DNA of 36,833 nt from an uncultured Bacteroidales bacterium (lineage in GTDB: Bacteria > Bacteroidota > Bacteroidia > Bacteroidales > Bacteroidaceae): NCBI GenBank assembly GCA_902800305.1, contig CADCDP010000027.1:1-36833 (forward strand), given 5' to 3'. The notes under the pieces are model-generated. The model did no database searches. It was not told the origin of the DNA and worked only from the letters and a program-made list of their open reading frames with translations. Numbering within the stretch: position 1 is the stretch's first letter; every line of letters begins with the position of its first letter. Positions 23,698 to 31,732 of the stretch are shown here, one piece after another. The translations under genes and the position numbers were made by a program.

Positions 23698-25974
23698 GTG
23701 AACATACTGAGTCAAGACATCAAGTATTTGCAGGGAGTGGGGCCACAGCGGGCCTTGTTGCTTGCCAACGAACTCGGCATCAAGACCGTGGGCGACCTGT
23801 TGGCGTATTATCCCTACAAGTATGTAGATAGGAGCCGCATCTACAAGATTTGCGACATCGACGGGGCGATGCCTTACGTGCAGCTGTGCGGACAGATTTT
23901 CTCGTTCGACACCGCTGGCGAAGGGCGCAATAAACGGTTGATTGCCCACTTTTCCGATGGCACGGGCAGCATCGACCTCGTGTGGTTTCAAGGCATTAAG
24001 TATGCGGCCAAGAACTACGACTGCCGCAAGCCCTACATTGTGTTCGGCAAACCGACGGTGTTCAACGGACATTTGCAGATAGCGCATCCGGAGATAGAGA
24101 AGGTAGACCCTGCCCAGCCCCCCTCCTCACTCCCCCTAAATGGGGAGAGTAGTATGTTTGCCAATGAAAAAACTAATGAGCAAGGTAACTACCTTTCCCC
24201 TGTAGGGGAAACGGGAAAGGGGTCTGGAGTGATGAGGGGGTCTGTCTTTCGCCCCTCCTACAACACCACCGAGAAGATGAAGCGGAGCGGGCTCAACTCT
24301 GCCGGGATGGCGAAGTTGACCGCCAATATGTTTAACCTGCTCAAAGAGCCGCTGGCAGAGACACTTCCCCCCTACATCACGGCACAGCATCACTTGATGG
24401 CTTACGACGAGGCGGTGCGCAACATCCACTACCCCACCTCGCCCGAAGCCTTGCGCCATGCACAGTTGCGGTTGAAGTTCGAGGAACTTTTCTACGTGCA
24501 GCTCAACATCCTCCGCTATGTGAAAGACCGTCAGCTGCGCTATCGGGGCCTCGTATTCAACACCATCGGTGAACACTTCAACGGCTTCTTCTACCATCAC
24601 CTTCCCTTCCAACTCACGGAGGCACAGAAGCGTGTCATCCGCGAAATCCGTGCCGACATGAAGTCGGGACGGCAGATGAACCGACTCCTGCAAGGCGACG
24701 TGGGCAGCGGCAAGACGCTCGTAGCCCTCATGGTCGCCCTCATCGCCATCGACAACGGTTGCCAAGCCTGCATCATGGCTCCCACTGAAATCCTTGCCGA
24801 ACAGCACCTCGACACGCTCCGAGCCTTCCTCGGCGACCTGCCAGTGAGAGTGGAACTGCTCACTGGTGCGGTGAAGGGCAAGAAACGGACTGCTGTGCTC
24901 GAAGGACTTGTGACGGGCGACATCCACATCCTCGTGGGCACTCATGCCGTGATTGAGGACAATGTGCTCTTCCACAAGTTGGGGCTTGTGGTCATCGACG
25001 AACAGCACCGTTTCGGTGTGGCACAAAGAGCCAAGCTGTGGATGAAGAATAACGTCCCCCCCCATGTCCTCGTCATGACGGCCACTCCCATTCCGCGCAC
25101 GTTAGCTATGACCCTCTACGGCGACCTCGACGTATCGGTCATCGACGAACTTCCTCCTGGCCGAAAGCCCATCCGCACCGTCCACATGTTCGACGCACAC
25201 CGTCAGCGCATCTACGAACTGATGCATCGCGAACTGGAATTGGGACGACAAATCTATATTGTCTATCCCCTTATCCAAGAGACTGAATCGACGGAGCAGC
25301 GAGAGCCATCAAGCTGGCTTGAATGGCCGAGTCGTGAGGGAGAAAGGCGAAGCCAAAAGATGGACTTGAAAGATTTGGAGGCTGGTTTCGAGGAAATTAG
25401 CAAAGCATTCCCCACCTACAAAGTCAGCAAGGTGCATGGCAAGATGAAGTCTGCCGACAAGGATGCTGAGATGCAGCGTTTCGCCAACCACGAAACCCAC
25501 ATCCTTGTGTCCACCACTGTCATCGAAGTGGGTGTGAACGTGCCCAATGCCTCGGTGATGATTATCGAGAATGCTGAACGCTTCGGACTCAGCCAGCTCC
25601 ATCAGTTGCGTGGGCGTGTGGGTCGTGGAGCCGACCAGAGCTATTGTGTGTTGGTCACTAAATTTGAACTTTCCAATACGACGCGCAAGCGCATCCAAGT
25701 GATGGTGGACACCACCGACGGTTTCGAGATAGCCGAACAAGACCTCAAACTGCGAGGTCCTGGCGACCTCGAAGGTACACAGCAGTCGGGCATGGCGTTC
25801 GACCTCAAGATAGCCAACCTTGCCCAAGACGGCCAAATCCTCAACCTCGCCCGCGATGCCGCCCAAGCCGTCATCACGTCCGACCCCGACGAACGCAACC
25901 AACAGAACAACATCCTCTGGCGAAGGTTGCGCGAACTACGAAAAAGCAATATCAATTGGGGAGCCATCAGCTGA
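23698..25974 (+). CDS. recG: ATP-dependent DNA helicase RecG with two extra segments
   Basis: RecG remodels stalled forks and branched DNA. The protein is 758 residues, longer than the usual 690-700. The wedge/OB part comes first (DIKYLQGVGPQRALLL at 7-22). Walker A is LLQGDVGSGKTLVAL, then VVIDEQHRFGVAQR (DEQH), ATPIPRTLAM, and the helicase C motifs (LVSTTVIEVGVNVPNAS, then QLHQLRGRVGRG). Residues about 139-181 and 531-553 are extra and coincide with palindromic DNA; removing them gives a normal length. The start is GTG at 23698, chosen because the next residues match the RecG N terminus. Confidence 0.95.
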   Translation: MNILSQDIKYLQGVGPQRALLLANELGIKTVGDLLAYYPYKYVDRSRIYKICDIDGAMPYVQLCGQIFSFDTAGEGRNKRLIAHFSDGTGSIDLVWFQGIKYAAKNYDCRKPYIVFGKPTVFNGHLQIAHPEIEKVDPAQPPSSLPLNGESSMFANEKTNEQGNYLSPVGETGKGSGVMRGSVFRPSYNTTEKMKRSGLNSAGMAKLTANMFNLLKEPLAETLPPYITAQHHLMAYDEAVRNIHYPTSPEALRHAQLRLKFEELFYVQLNILRYVKDRQLRYRGLVFNTIGEHFNGFFYHHLPFQLTEAQKRVIREIRADMKSGRQMNRLLQGDVGSGKTLVALMVALIAIDNGCQACIMAPTEILAEQHLDTLRAFLGDLPVRVELLTGAVKGKKRTAVLEGLVTGDIHILVGTHAVIEDNVLFHKLGLVVIDEQHRFGVAQRAKLWMKNNVPPHVLVMTATPIPRTLAMTLYGDLDVSVIDELPPGRKPIRTVHMFDAHRQRIYELMHRELELGRQIYIVYPLIQETESTEQREPSSWLEWPSREGERRSQKMDLKDLEAGFEEISKAFPTYKVSKVHGKMKSADKDAEMQRFANHETHILVSTTVIEVGVNVPNASVMIIENAERFGLSQLHQLRGRVGRGADQSYCVLVTKFELSNTTRKRIQVMVDTTDGFEIAEQDLKLRGPGDLEGTQQSGMAFDLKIANLAQDGQILNLARDAAQAVITSDPDERNQQNNILWRRLRELRKSNINWGAIS
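24115..24244. repeat. Palindromic element inserted in frame in recG (copy 1)
   Basis: The outer arms 24115-24133 and 24226-24244 are inverted and match at 17 of 19 positions (CAGACCCCCTC type). Each side also has a small hairpin: CTCCCC-CTAAAT-GGGGAG on the left and TTTCCCC-TGTA-GGGGAAA on the right. The layout of outer CAGACCC-type ends plus inner C/G hairpins is that of the element in dnaG. In protein it gives PPSSLPLNGESS and YLSPVGETGKGSGV. Confidence 0.75.
25288..25356. repeat. Short hairpin insertion in recG (copy 2)
   Basis: RecG residues 531-553 interrupt the usual YPLIQE-KMDLKDLE junction. The 69-bp segment holds a hairpin GCCATCAAGC (25305-25314) and GCTTGAATGGC (25317-25327), a 10-bp stem with one bulge. 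Its ends differ from the copy 1 element, so it may belong to another repeat family. Confidence 0.55.
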
Positions 25975-26005
25975 AAACATTGTCAATGCTTTCAGCTGAT
26001 GGCTC
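25961..26005. terminator. 16-bp perfect hairpin at the recG stop
   Basis: GAGCCATCAGCTGAAA (25961-25976) pairs perfectly with 25990-26005, and the enclosed bases also pair (CATTG/CAATG). It includes the last codons and stop of recG. It has no T run. It probably ends or protects the 3' end of the GH30-recG transcript. Confidence 0.65.
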
Positions 26006-26016
26006 CGATGGAAGTA

Positions 26017-26054
26017 GCTTTCTGCGAGGCAAGGAACGTTGCCTCGCAGAAAGC
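26017..26054. terminator. 16-bp perfect hairpin before the GH43-like stop
   Basis: GCTTTCTGCGAGGCAA (26017-26032) pairs perfectly with 26039-26054 around a 6-base loop. It lies 11 bases from the recG-side hairpin and 5 bases from the stop of the convergent GH43-like gene. No T run is present on either strand. Confidence 0.65.
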
Positions 26055-26059
26055 GAACA

Positions 26060-27115
26060 TTATTTCTTTCCGTTGAAGTGCTTTTCCAAGCGCTGGTACT
26101 CCTTCTTTGTCAAGCGCATGAAGCTACCGTGCTGGGGAGCCGTGACTCCCTCAATATCTACAGGGTCGTGGAAACCCTTCAGGTATTCGTCCGTCTGACA
26201 GATGCGGTAGTGCTTGGGGCGGTCGCTGTACTGGATGTACGCCACACGCCAACCTTTTTCGCCGATAATCTGGAAAGCACTACTGCCCTCACACTTCTTC
26301 TTACCCTCAAAACTCACAAAGTCGTTCTCGTCGGGTTCTGGCCAAGGCCCCGTCAGCTTGTCGGCCTTTGTCTGGAAGATGCCAGGATGACCACCCTCTT
26401 TCTTGATGAGCATGTGGTACTTTCCATCACTCTCCAGATAGTTGATGTCGGCATCGATGGTGGCATAACCCCAATCGAAGAGCACACGTGGCTTGGTGAG
26501 TTTCGTGAAGGTCTTGTCTGCATAGCTATATACCATGCGGTCGTACTTGTCACCCTCGTTGAAGCTCCAGATGGAGTAGTAGATGAAGTAGCCGCCCTTC
26601 TCGCCGTTCGCCCACACATAGTCAGGATCCCAAAAGATTTGGGGTGCCCACACGCGGTTAATTTTGCTCCAGTCGGCAATGATGTCGGGGCTTTCAGGGT
26701 CGCAGAAGATGCTACTGCCCTTTCGGAAGTCGAAGGTGGTGGATGTCCAATGGATGAGGTCGTCGCTCTTCAGAAGGTCGATGCCGTAGTTGTACCACTC
26801 GTGGCTCTTCGCCACACACATATCGGTGGTCACCATCAAGTAACCCTTGCCACTATCGGACTTGCGGCACACGTAAGCATCACGCTGGCCACCTTCGATG
26901 AGTGCCAACTTACTGGCATCCATCACCGCCTTGCCCTCGTTGAGGTCGTGGTAGTGGAGTCCGTCGCGACTCAACGCATACGCCGTAAACTCGCCATTAT
27001 CACTCATGTGGCAATACAAATAACCATACGTGCCCTTCTGTAAGTTCTGGGCAGAGAGGCTCAGGGAGGACAAGCCAACGAAGAGGCTTACCAAAAGAGT
27101 TTTCTTTGAATACAT
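26060..27115 (-). CDS. Secreted GH43-like beta-propeller glycosidase
   Basis: A 351-residue protein with a signal peptide (residues 1-22, ending LSLSAQ). The body looks like a five-bladed propeller of the GH43/GH-F type: repeated SRDGLHYHDL, SDDLIHW, VWAPQIFWDPDY, and IDADINYLESDGKYHM. Candidate catalytic residues are D221 or D223 (DADI) and E276 (KCEGSSAF). Many GH43 enzymes remove arabinose or xylose from plant polysaccharides; the substrate here is unknown. It has no clear own promoter and follows ispD by 60 bases, so it may be read from the exbB operon. Confidence 0.75.
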   Translation of the reverse strand: MYSKKTLLVSLFVGLSSLSLSAQNLQKGTYGYLYCHMSDNGEFTAYALSRDGLHYHDLNEGKAVMDASKLALIEGGQRDAYVCRKSDSGKGYLMVTTDMCVAKSHEWYNYGIDLLKSDDLIHWTSTTFDFRKGSSIFCDPESPDIIADWSKINRVWAPQIFWDPDYVWANGEKGGYFIYYSIWSFNEGDKYDRMVYSYADKTFTKLTKPRVLFDWGYATIDADINYLESDGKYHMLIKKEGGHPGIFQTKADKLTGPWPEPDENDFVSFEGKKKCEGSSAFQIIGEKGWRVAYIQYSDRPKHYRICQTDEYLKGFHDPVDIEGVTAPQHGSFMRLTKKEYQRLEKHFNGKK

Positions 27116-27175
27116 ATTAGTTAGTTTTTAGTTTCTTTGAGGAAGTTCTGTTGAGAGCCTTGGAAGGTACAGGAT

Positions 27176-27841
27176 CTACGCCCCAAGTGCTTCCGCCACC
27201 TTCAGGTCGAAAGGAGTCGTAATCTTGATATTCTCACGGTTGCCCTGCACAAGAGTGACGGGATGACCAAAACGCTCGACAACTGAGGCATCGTCGGTGA
27301 AGAAATCGATGTAGGGTTGGGAATAGGCTGCTCGAAGCAAGGAGGCGGAGAAGACTTGGGGGGTTTGGACGAGTTTATAGTCATTGCGTGAAACTGTCTC
27401 GCTCTCGTTCCCTTTGAGAATGTGACGAACGGTCTCGACCACATCGATGACGGGCACAACGGCTTCACTACGGACAGCTTCGTCATAGCAAGCACGGATG
27501 GTGTCGATGGAAACAAAAGGACGCACACCATCATGCACCCCGATGAGGGTGGCATCGGGAGAGACTTTGGCAAGCCCATTCTTGACGGAGTGGAAACGTG
27601 TCTCGCCGCCGTTGGCGAGGACGTAAGGCAGAGAGAAGTTGTACTCACTACACAGCGTCTGCCAATAGTCCTGCTGACTTTCGGGCAGGACAAGCACCAC
27701 CTGCATCTCCTTGTCGTATTGTAGGAAACGCTCGATGGTGCGCATGAGAATGGGTTTGTCGCCTACAGGCAGGAACTGTTTGGGGATGTCGCCTCCCATG
27801 CGAAGTCCCTTGCCGCCAGCAACGATAATAACCGCGTTCAT
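27176..27841 (-). CDS. ispD: 2-C-methyl-D-erythritol 4-phosphate cytidylyltransferase
   Basis: Couples CTP to methylerythritol phosphate in the non-mevalonate isoprenoid pathway. The 221-residue protein has the nucleotidyltransferase motif [17 protein letters not shown] with R14 and K21, then HDGVRPFVS near residue 106 and VQTPQVF near 157. It ends with the usual [20 protein letters not shown]. Its start overlaps the stop of the DJ-1/PfpI gene by 4 bases. Confidence 0.97.
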   Translation of the reverse strand: MNAVIIVAGGKGLRMGGDIPKQFLPVGDKPILMRTIERFLQYDKEMQVVLVLPESQQDYWQTLCSEYNFSLPYVLANGGETRFHSVKNGLAKVSPDATLIGVHDGVRPFVSIDTIRACYDEAVRSEAVVPVIDVVETVRHILKGNESETVSRNDYKLVQTPQVFSASLLRAAYSQPYIDFFTDDASVVERFGHPVTLVQGNRENIKITTPFDLKVAEALGA

Positions 27842-28386
27842 AAATCGTAGTACATCATGCCTTGTTTGAGCTGCTCAGCGGTCGCTTCGCCACAGAAATA
27901 CTCCACGATGGCATAGCCAAGCCCAAGGGCGGCAGCAGGACCTTTGCCTGTGAACATGAGGCCATCACGCTCTACGAGAGCTGCGGTGTAGTCGGCACCC
28001 GTGAGATACTGTTCGAAGCCAGGATAGCAAGTCATCTTCTTACCCTGCGTCAAACCGAGGTTGCCATAGACGAGGGGGGCAGCACAGATGGCGGCAAGAG
28101 CTTTGCCAGCCTTGTGGTGAGCAAGAATCACTTCACGAAGCCCTACATGGGCATCGAGGTTAGTGGCTCCTGGCATACCTCCTGGAAGGAACAGCATATC
28201 GGCATCGCTGTAATCGTTGTCGGCAAACATGGAGTCGGCCAAAATGCCAACACCATGAGCACCCCTGACAATGGGCTCATCGGTAATGGACACGGTCTTG
28301 ACGGTCAATCCTGCACGACGACACACGTCGATGGGGCCAAGGGCTTCCACTTCTTCGAAGCCCGTTGCGAGAAATACGTAAATCAT
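27838..28386 (-). CDS. DJ-1/PfpI-family protein
   Basis: A 182-residue protein of the DJ-1/ThiJ group. The likely active-site residues are C101 in [11 protein letters not shown] and the glutamates near 11-14 in GFEEVEA. Other conserved parts are [12 protein letters not shown] (66-77) and the closing [17 protein letters not shown]. Members act as deglycases, chaperones or redox proteins; the role here is unknown. It starts 2 bases after tonB and overlaps ispD. Confidence 0.9.
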   Translation of the reverse strand: MIYVFLATGFEEVEALGPIDVCRRAGLTVKTVSITDEPIVRGAHGVGILADSMFADNDYSDADMLFLPGGMPGATNLDAHVGLREVILAHHKAGKALAAICAAPLVYGNLGLTQGKKMTCYPGFEQYLTGADYTAALVERDGLMFTGKGPAAALGLGYAIVEYFCGEATAEQLKQGMMYYDL

Positions 28387-28388
28387 GG

Positions 28389-29426
28389 TTATCTTAATTT
28401 AAATCGGTAAGTAGTAGTACCATTTTCATTTTTATCACCAATTGAAAAAGTTGTCCTTTTTGCAGCAACAATACAAGCATTCTTTAAGGCTGTTGAAGAT
28501 GTTGTGCTACTAATAACTTTAGCATCAACAACTTTTCCTTCGGCATTAACAACTATTGAAACAACAACAGTGCCTTCACTTGTAGGGTCTGCATATTCAG
28601 GATTAGGTAAGTCTTTAACAATACGGCTACCAACTTTCGCAGAAGTTCCTACTCCACCTGTGCCCGTTGTAGCACCCGTATTACTATTGCCTGTCGGAAC
28701 ACCTTGTGCACCGTTTCCTGTAGTTTTGCCACTATTACCCGCATTCCCTTGGTGTCCCCAGTTACTATTATTCACACGATCTGCTGCAGCTTTCTTAGCA
28801 GCCTCTTCCGCAGCTTTCCTTCGAGCTTCTTCCTCGGCCTTTTTACGAGCGGCTTCCTCAGCAGCACGTTTTCTGGCAGCTTCCTCAGCAGCTTTCTTTC
28901 GGGCAGCTTCTTCGGCTCTCTTCCTTGCATCCTCTTCAGCGGCCTTTTTGCGAGCAGCATCCTCAGCAGCCTTTTTGCGAGCAGCTTCCTCGGCTGCCTT
29001 CTTACGAGCCGTCTCTTCGGCAGCCTTTCTCTTGGCAGCTTCTTCGGCGGCTTTCTTCTTAGCTTCCTCGGCAGCAATAGACCTTTCCTGGTCTTGCGTG
29101 ATGAGGGGTTTCGGTTGAGGTGTTGGAGGTGGGGCTACAGGTACATTCTCGGTGTTGGCAGGAGGCTCTGGAGATGTCGGATTCTCTGGCATATCTGAAC
29201 TTTCCGAAGTAACTGGAGCGGCCTCGTTCTCCGCTGGCAATCCACCCAAATCCTCGCCACCAGCCTCGTCCACCATGCCGAGCAGCACGGGCACACCATC
29301 TTCCTCTTCCTCATGCTTCACCACGGAGAGTGTAATGAATGCCAGCAGGAGCAGCAAGAGGGCATGAACCACAATGGTGATGATGCCTGCCTTGGCCTTA
29401 TCTTTCTTTTTATTATAGTCATTCAT
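28389..29426 (-). CDS. tonB: TonB-family energy transducer with TolA-like repeat rod
   Basis: A 345-residue protein that would carry energy from ExbB-ExbD to outer-membrane transporters. Residues 13-36 form a membrane segment (IITIVVHALLLLLLAFITLS). A proline-rich stretch (about 80-106) leads to a charged rod at about 118-217 made of 9-residue units AARKKAAEE, similar to TolA domain II. A Gly/Asn/Thr linker (about 220-262) joins the TonB C-terminal domain (DLPNPEYADPTSEGTVVVSI onward). The DNA for the C-terminal domain is more AT-rich than the rod. It overlaps exbD by 8 bases. TolA is an alternative name. Confidence 0.85.
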   Translation of the reverse strand: MNDYNKKKDKAKAGIITIVVHALLLLLLAFITLSVVKHEEEEDGVPVLLGMVDEAGGEDLGGLPAENEAAPVTSESSDMPENPTSPEPPANTENVPVAPPPTPQPKPLITQDQERSIAAEEAKKKAAEEAAKRKAAEETARKKAAEEAARKKAAEDAARKKAAEEDARKRAEEAARKKAAEEAARKRAAEEAARKKAEEEARRKAAEEAAKKAAADRVNNSNWGHQGNAGNSGKTTGNGAQGVPTGNSNTGATTGTGGVGTSAKVGSRIVKDLPNPEYADPTSEGTVVVSIVVNAEGKVVDAKVISSTTSSTALKNACIVAAKRTTFSIGDKNENGTTTYRFKLR

Positions 29427-29835
29427 GGCGAGATGGTGGTCGAGTGGCGAGTACCATCTTGAAACGGTTCTCGTTGGCTATATTCAGAATCTCAACAATA
29501 TTTCTGTAAGGCACAGCCTCGTCGGCATAGAGCGAGACGAACAGCTCTGTGGAGTCATTCACCTGTGCATTCAGCACTTGTGGCAGTTCCTCCAGCGTCA
29601 CAGTCTCCTCCTTCTCGTTGCCCAAAGCGGCATAAAGGTTCAGTTCTTTGTCGATGACCACCCGTGCCGTTGCCTTCACGGTGGTCTGCTTCTTCCCCTG
29701 CGGCAGGAGCACCTTAATGGCATTGGGTGCCACCATCGTGCTCGTAATCATGAAGAAGATGAGCAGCAGGAAAATGATGTCTGTCATCGACGCCATGTTG
29801 AACGTCGGGGTGACCTTGGTTCTTCGTTTGAACAT
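29419..29835 (-). CDS. exbD: ExbD/TolR-family proton-channel subunit
   Basis: A 138-residue protein with one membrane segment near residues 17-36. D19 in SMTDIIFLLLIFFM is the conserved proton-pathway aspartate. A periplasmic domain follows (VVIDKELNLYAAL, then LFVSLYADEAVPYRNIVEIL). It works with ExbB to convert proton motive force into TonB motion. It follows exbB after 4 bases. Confidence 0.94.
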   Translation of the reverse strand: MFKRRTKVTPTFNMASMTDIIFLLLIFFMITSTMVAPNAIKVLLPQGKKQTTVKATARVVIDKELNLYAALGNEKEETVTLEELPQVLNAQVNDSTELFVSLYADEAVPYRNIVEILNIANENRFKMVLATRPPSRHE

Positions 29836-29839
29836 AGGC

Positions 29840-30463
29840 TTATTCTCCTTCGCTAACGATGTCCATGAATGTGAGCGACTTCGCCTCCATCTCGTTCACC
29901 ACGCTGTCCACTTTGGCCACCAGATAGTTGTAGGCAAACAGGGCAATGATGCCCACCACGAGTCCTCCCACCGTGGTAATCATGGCCTGATAGATGCCAC
30001 CCGACAAGAGGCTGATGTCGATGTTGCCACCTGCGTTGCTCATCTGCCAGAACGCTTCCACCATACCGATGACCGTACCCAAGAAACCAATCATGGGCGC
30101 ACCGCCAGCAATGGTGGCCAACACAGGCAACCGCTTCTCCATCGTGGCAATTTCGAGGTTGGCGGTGTTTTCGATGGCTGACTGAATCTCGGCAGCGGGC
30201 TTACCCATGCGGCTGATGCCACGCTCCAAAATGCGGGCAGCAGCCGTGTTGGTGACACGACAGAAATTGACTGCCGACTTTATATCGCCGTTCTTGATGT
30301 AGTCGCGGATACGATCCATGAACAGCTTATCATCCTTGCCAGCATGACGGATGGCCAGAAAACGTTCAACAAAAATATACACGGCAATGAGAGAAAGAAC
30401 GGCAAGGATAATCATAATCCAACCGCCTTTCGACGCAAGCTCAAGAATGCTTAGTTCTTCCAT
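29840..30463 (-). CDS. exbB: ExbB/TolQ/MotA-family proton-channel subunit
   Basis: A 207-residue membrane protein with three hydrophobic segments (about 14-34, 115-136 and 156-182). Conserved parts are ATIAGGAPMIGFLGTVIGMV before the second segment and MITTVGGLVVGIIALFAYN in the third. First gene of the run exbB-exbD-tonB-DJ-1/PfpI-ispD, with spacings of -8 to 4 bases, so probably one operon. A -7 box lies at 30568-30575. Confidence 0.95.
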   Translation of the reverse strand: MEELSILELASKGGWIMIILAVLSLIAVYIFVERFLAIRHAGKDDKLFMDRIRDYIKNGDIKSAVNFCRVTNTAAARILERGISRMGKPAAEIQSAIENTANLEIATMEKRLPVLATIAGGAPMIGFLGTVIGMVEAFWQMSNAGGNIDISLLSGGIYQAMITTVGGLVVGIIALFAYNYLVAKVDSVVNEMEAKSLTFMDIVSEGE

Positions 30464-30544
30464 AGTGAGTCAAAAATTATTAAAATTATCAGTTAGAAGT
30501 GACGATTTCTCTGTGCTTCAAGGCGTTTTATGGAGAAAAAACAG

Positions 30545-30552
30545 TACCTTTG
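30545..30552 (+). promoter_or_regulatory. -7 element for nadK
   Basis: TACCTTTG at 30545-30552 matches TAnnTTTG. Predicted start near 30559, about 57 bases before the ATG. The -33 region (TTTT near 30523) is imperfect. It faces the exbB promoter on the other strand. Confidence 0.55.
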
Positions 30553-30567
30553 CCAGCGAATCCGTTG

Positions 30568-30575
30568 CAAAAGTA
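30568..30575 (-). promoter_or_regulatory. -7 element for the exbB operon
   Basis: TACTTTTG (complement of 30568-30575) matches TAnnTTTG. Predicted start near 30562, leaving a leader of about 100 bases. No exact TTTG at -33. The predicted starts of this and the nadK promoter are about 3 bases apart. Confidence 0.55.
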
Positions 30576-30615
30576 CGTTTTTTTCCTAATATACGACACA
30601 TAAAAACTCTTAAAT

Positions 30616-31500
30616 ATGACTAAAAAGCTGAAGTTTGCCCTTTTCGGCAACATATATCAAGAACGAAAGAGTGCTGCGGTGCAGAAATTTTTTGCCATTG
30701 CCACAGAACGGAAGGCCGACATCGCCATCCCCGAATCGTTCTACGAGTTTCTGCGCGATAATCTGAAAATCAGAGTGCCTGAATGTGAAATTATCCAAGG
30801 CAACGATTTCACAGCCGACTTCGTGGTGTGCATGGGTGGCGACGGTACTTTTCTTGATGTGGCCAGTCGCGTAGCCAACAAGGAAATTCCCATCATCGGC
30901 ATCAACACCGGACGATTGGGCTTCCTCGCCAGTTTCTCGCCCGACCACATTGAAGAGACCATCGCCGACATCTACGATGGTAACTTCAACATGGAACGAC
31001 ACAGCGTGCTGCACATTTCCTGCGACGAGATGGAGCTAAAGGACTATCCCTATGCGCTGAACGAAATCGCCATCCTGAAACACGACATCTCGTCGATGAT
31101 TTCCATCCACACCGACATCAACGATGAGTACCTGACCACCTACCAGGCGGACGGTCTCATCGTAGGCACCCCAACGGGCAGCACGGCCTATTCGCTCAGC
31201 GTGGGAGGCCCCATCGTGGTGCCTCAAAGCGACACCATCAGCCTCACTCCTGTGGCACCTCACAGCCTGAATATGCGTCCCATCGTGCTGTGTGACGATA
31301 GCGAAATCAGCCTCCGTGTGGAGAGCCGCAGCAACAGCTTCCTCATCTCCCTCGACGGACGCAGCCAGAGTTATCCCGACAACATTCACCTGAGAATCCG
31401 CAAGGCCCCTTACGTCGTCAACGTGGTTACCCGACCAGGACAGAGTTTCTTCTCTACCCTACGGCGAAAAATGATGTGGGGAGCTGACAGCCGAGGCTGA
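30616..31500 (+). CDS. nadK: NAD kinase
   Basis: Phosphorylates NAD to NADP. The 294-residue protein has the GGDGT motif at 74-78 with catalytic D76, then GINTGRLGFL (94-103). The substrate-binding NE is in YALNEIAI, and YQADGLIVGTPTGSTAYSLS is the typical C-terminal motif. Divergent from exbB. No terminator with a T run follows; a palindromic repeat array begins 63 bases later. Confidence 0.97.
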   Translation: MTKKLKFALFGNIYQERKSAAVQKFFAIATERKADIAIPESFYEFLRDNLKIRVPECEIIQGNDFTADFVVCMGGDGTFLDVASRVANKEIPIIGINTGRLGFLASFSPDHIEETIADIYDGNFNMERHSVLHISCDEMELKDYPYALNEIAILKHDISSMISIHTDINDEYLTTYQADGLIVGTPTGSTAYSLSVGGPIVVPQSDTISLTPVAPHSLNMRPIVLCDDSEISLRVESRSNSFLISLDGRSQSYPDNIHLRIRKAPYVVNVVTRPGQSFFSTLRRKMMWGADSRG

Positions 31501-31562
31501 AACGGGCATGTCCCGACCTCCGCATTTCGGCATCGTCTGACAGGTACGCTCGTCACCTCCAA

Positions 31563-31634
31563 AGCGGTGTGACTCACACCGAGGGTGGCGGTGTGACTCA
31601 GACCGGTATAGGCGGTATGACTCACACCGTTTTT
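31563..31634. repeat. Three 24-bp tandem palindromic repeats
   Basis: Cores CGGTGTG-ACT-CACACCG at 31565, 31589 and 31613 repeat at exactly 24 bases. Copy 1 is a perfect 7-bp hairpin; copies 2 and 3 have one mismatch each. It fills the middle of the 232-base gap between nadK and the ABC gene; the rest of the gap has no ORF or clear promoter. No unique spacers, so not a CRISPR. Confidence 0.75.
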
Positions 31635-31732
31635 GAGGTATCGAAAGGAGGGAAAAAGAGGAGAAGAAATGGGGGGTGTTTAGGTCTGCCCGCATCCCCA
31701 CCAAAAGGAGGCCAATATCCAATAGACAGATT

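Noticed and set aside
24115..24244. Frameshift or assembly error in recG
   Set aside because: The frame stays open through the insert and all helicase motifs follow in the same frame, so a read-through insertion explains it better.
11147..31634. CRISPR array as an explanation for the 22-24 bp repeats
   Set aside because: The units are directly adjacent with no unique spacers, have only 3-5 copies each, and no cas genes are present.
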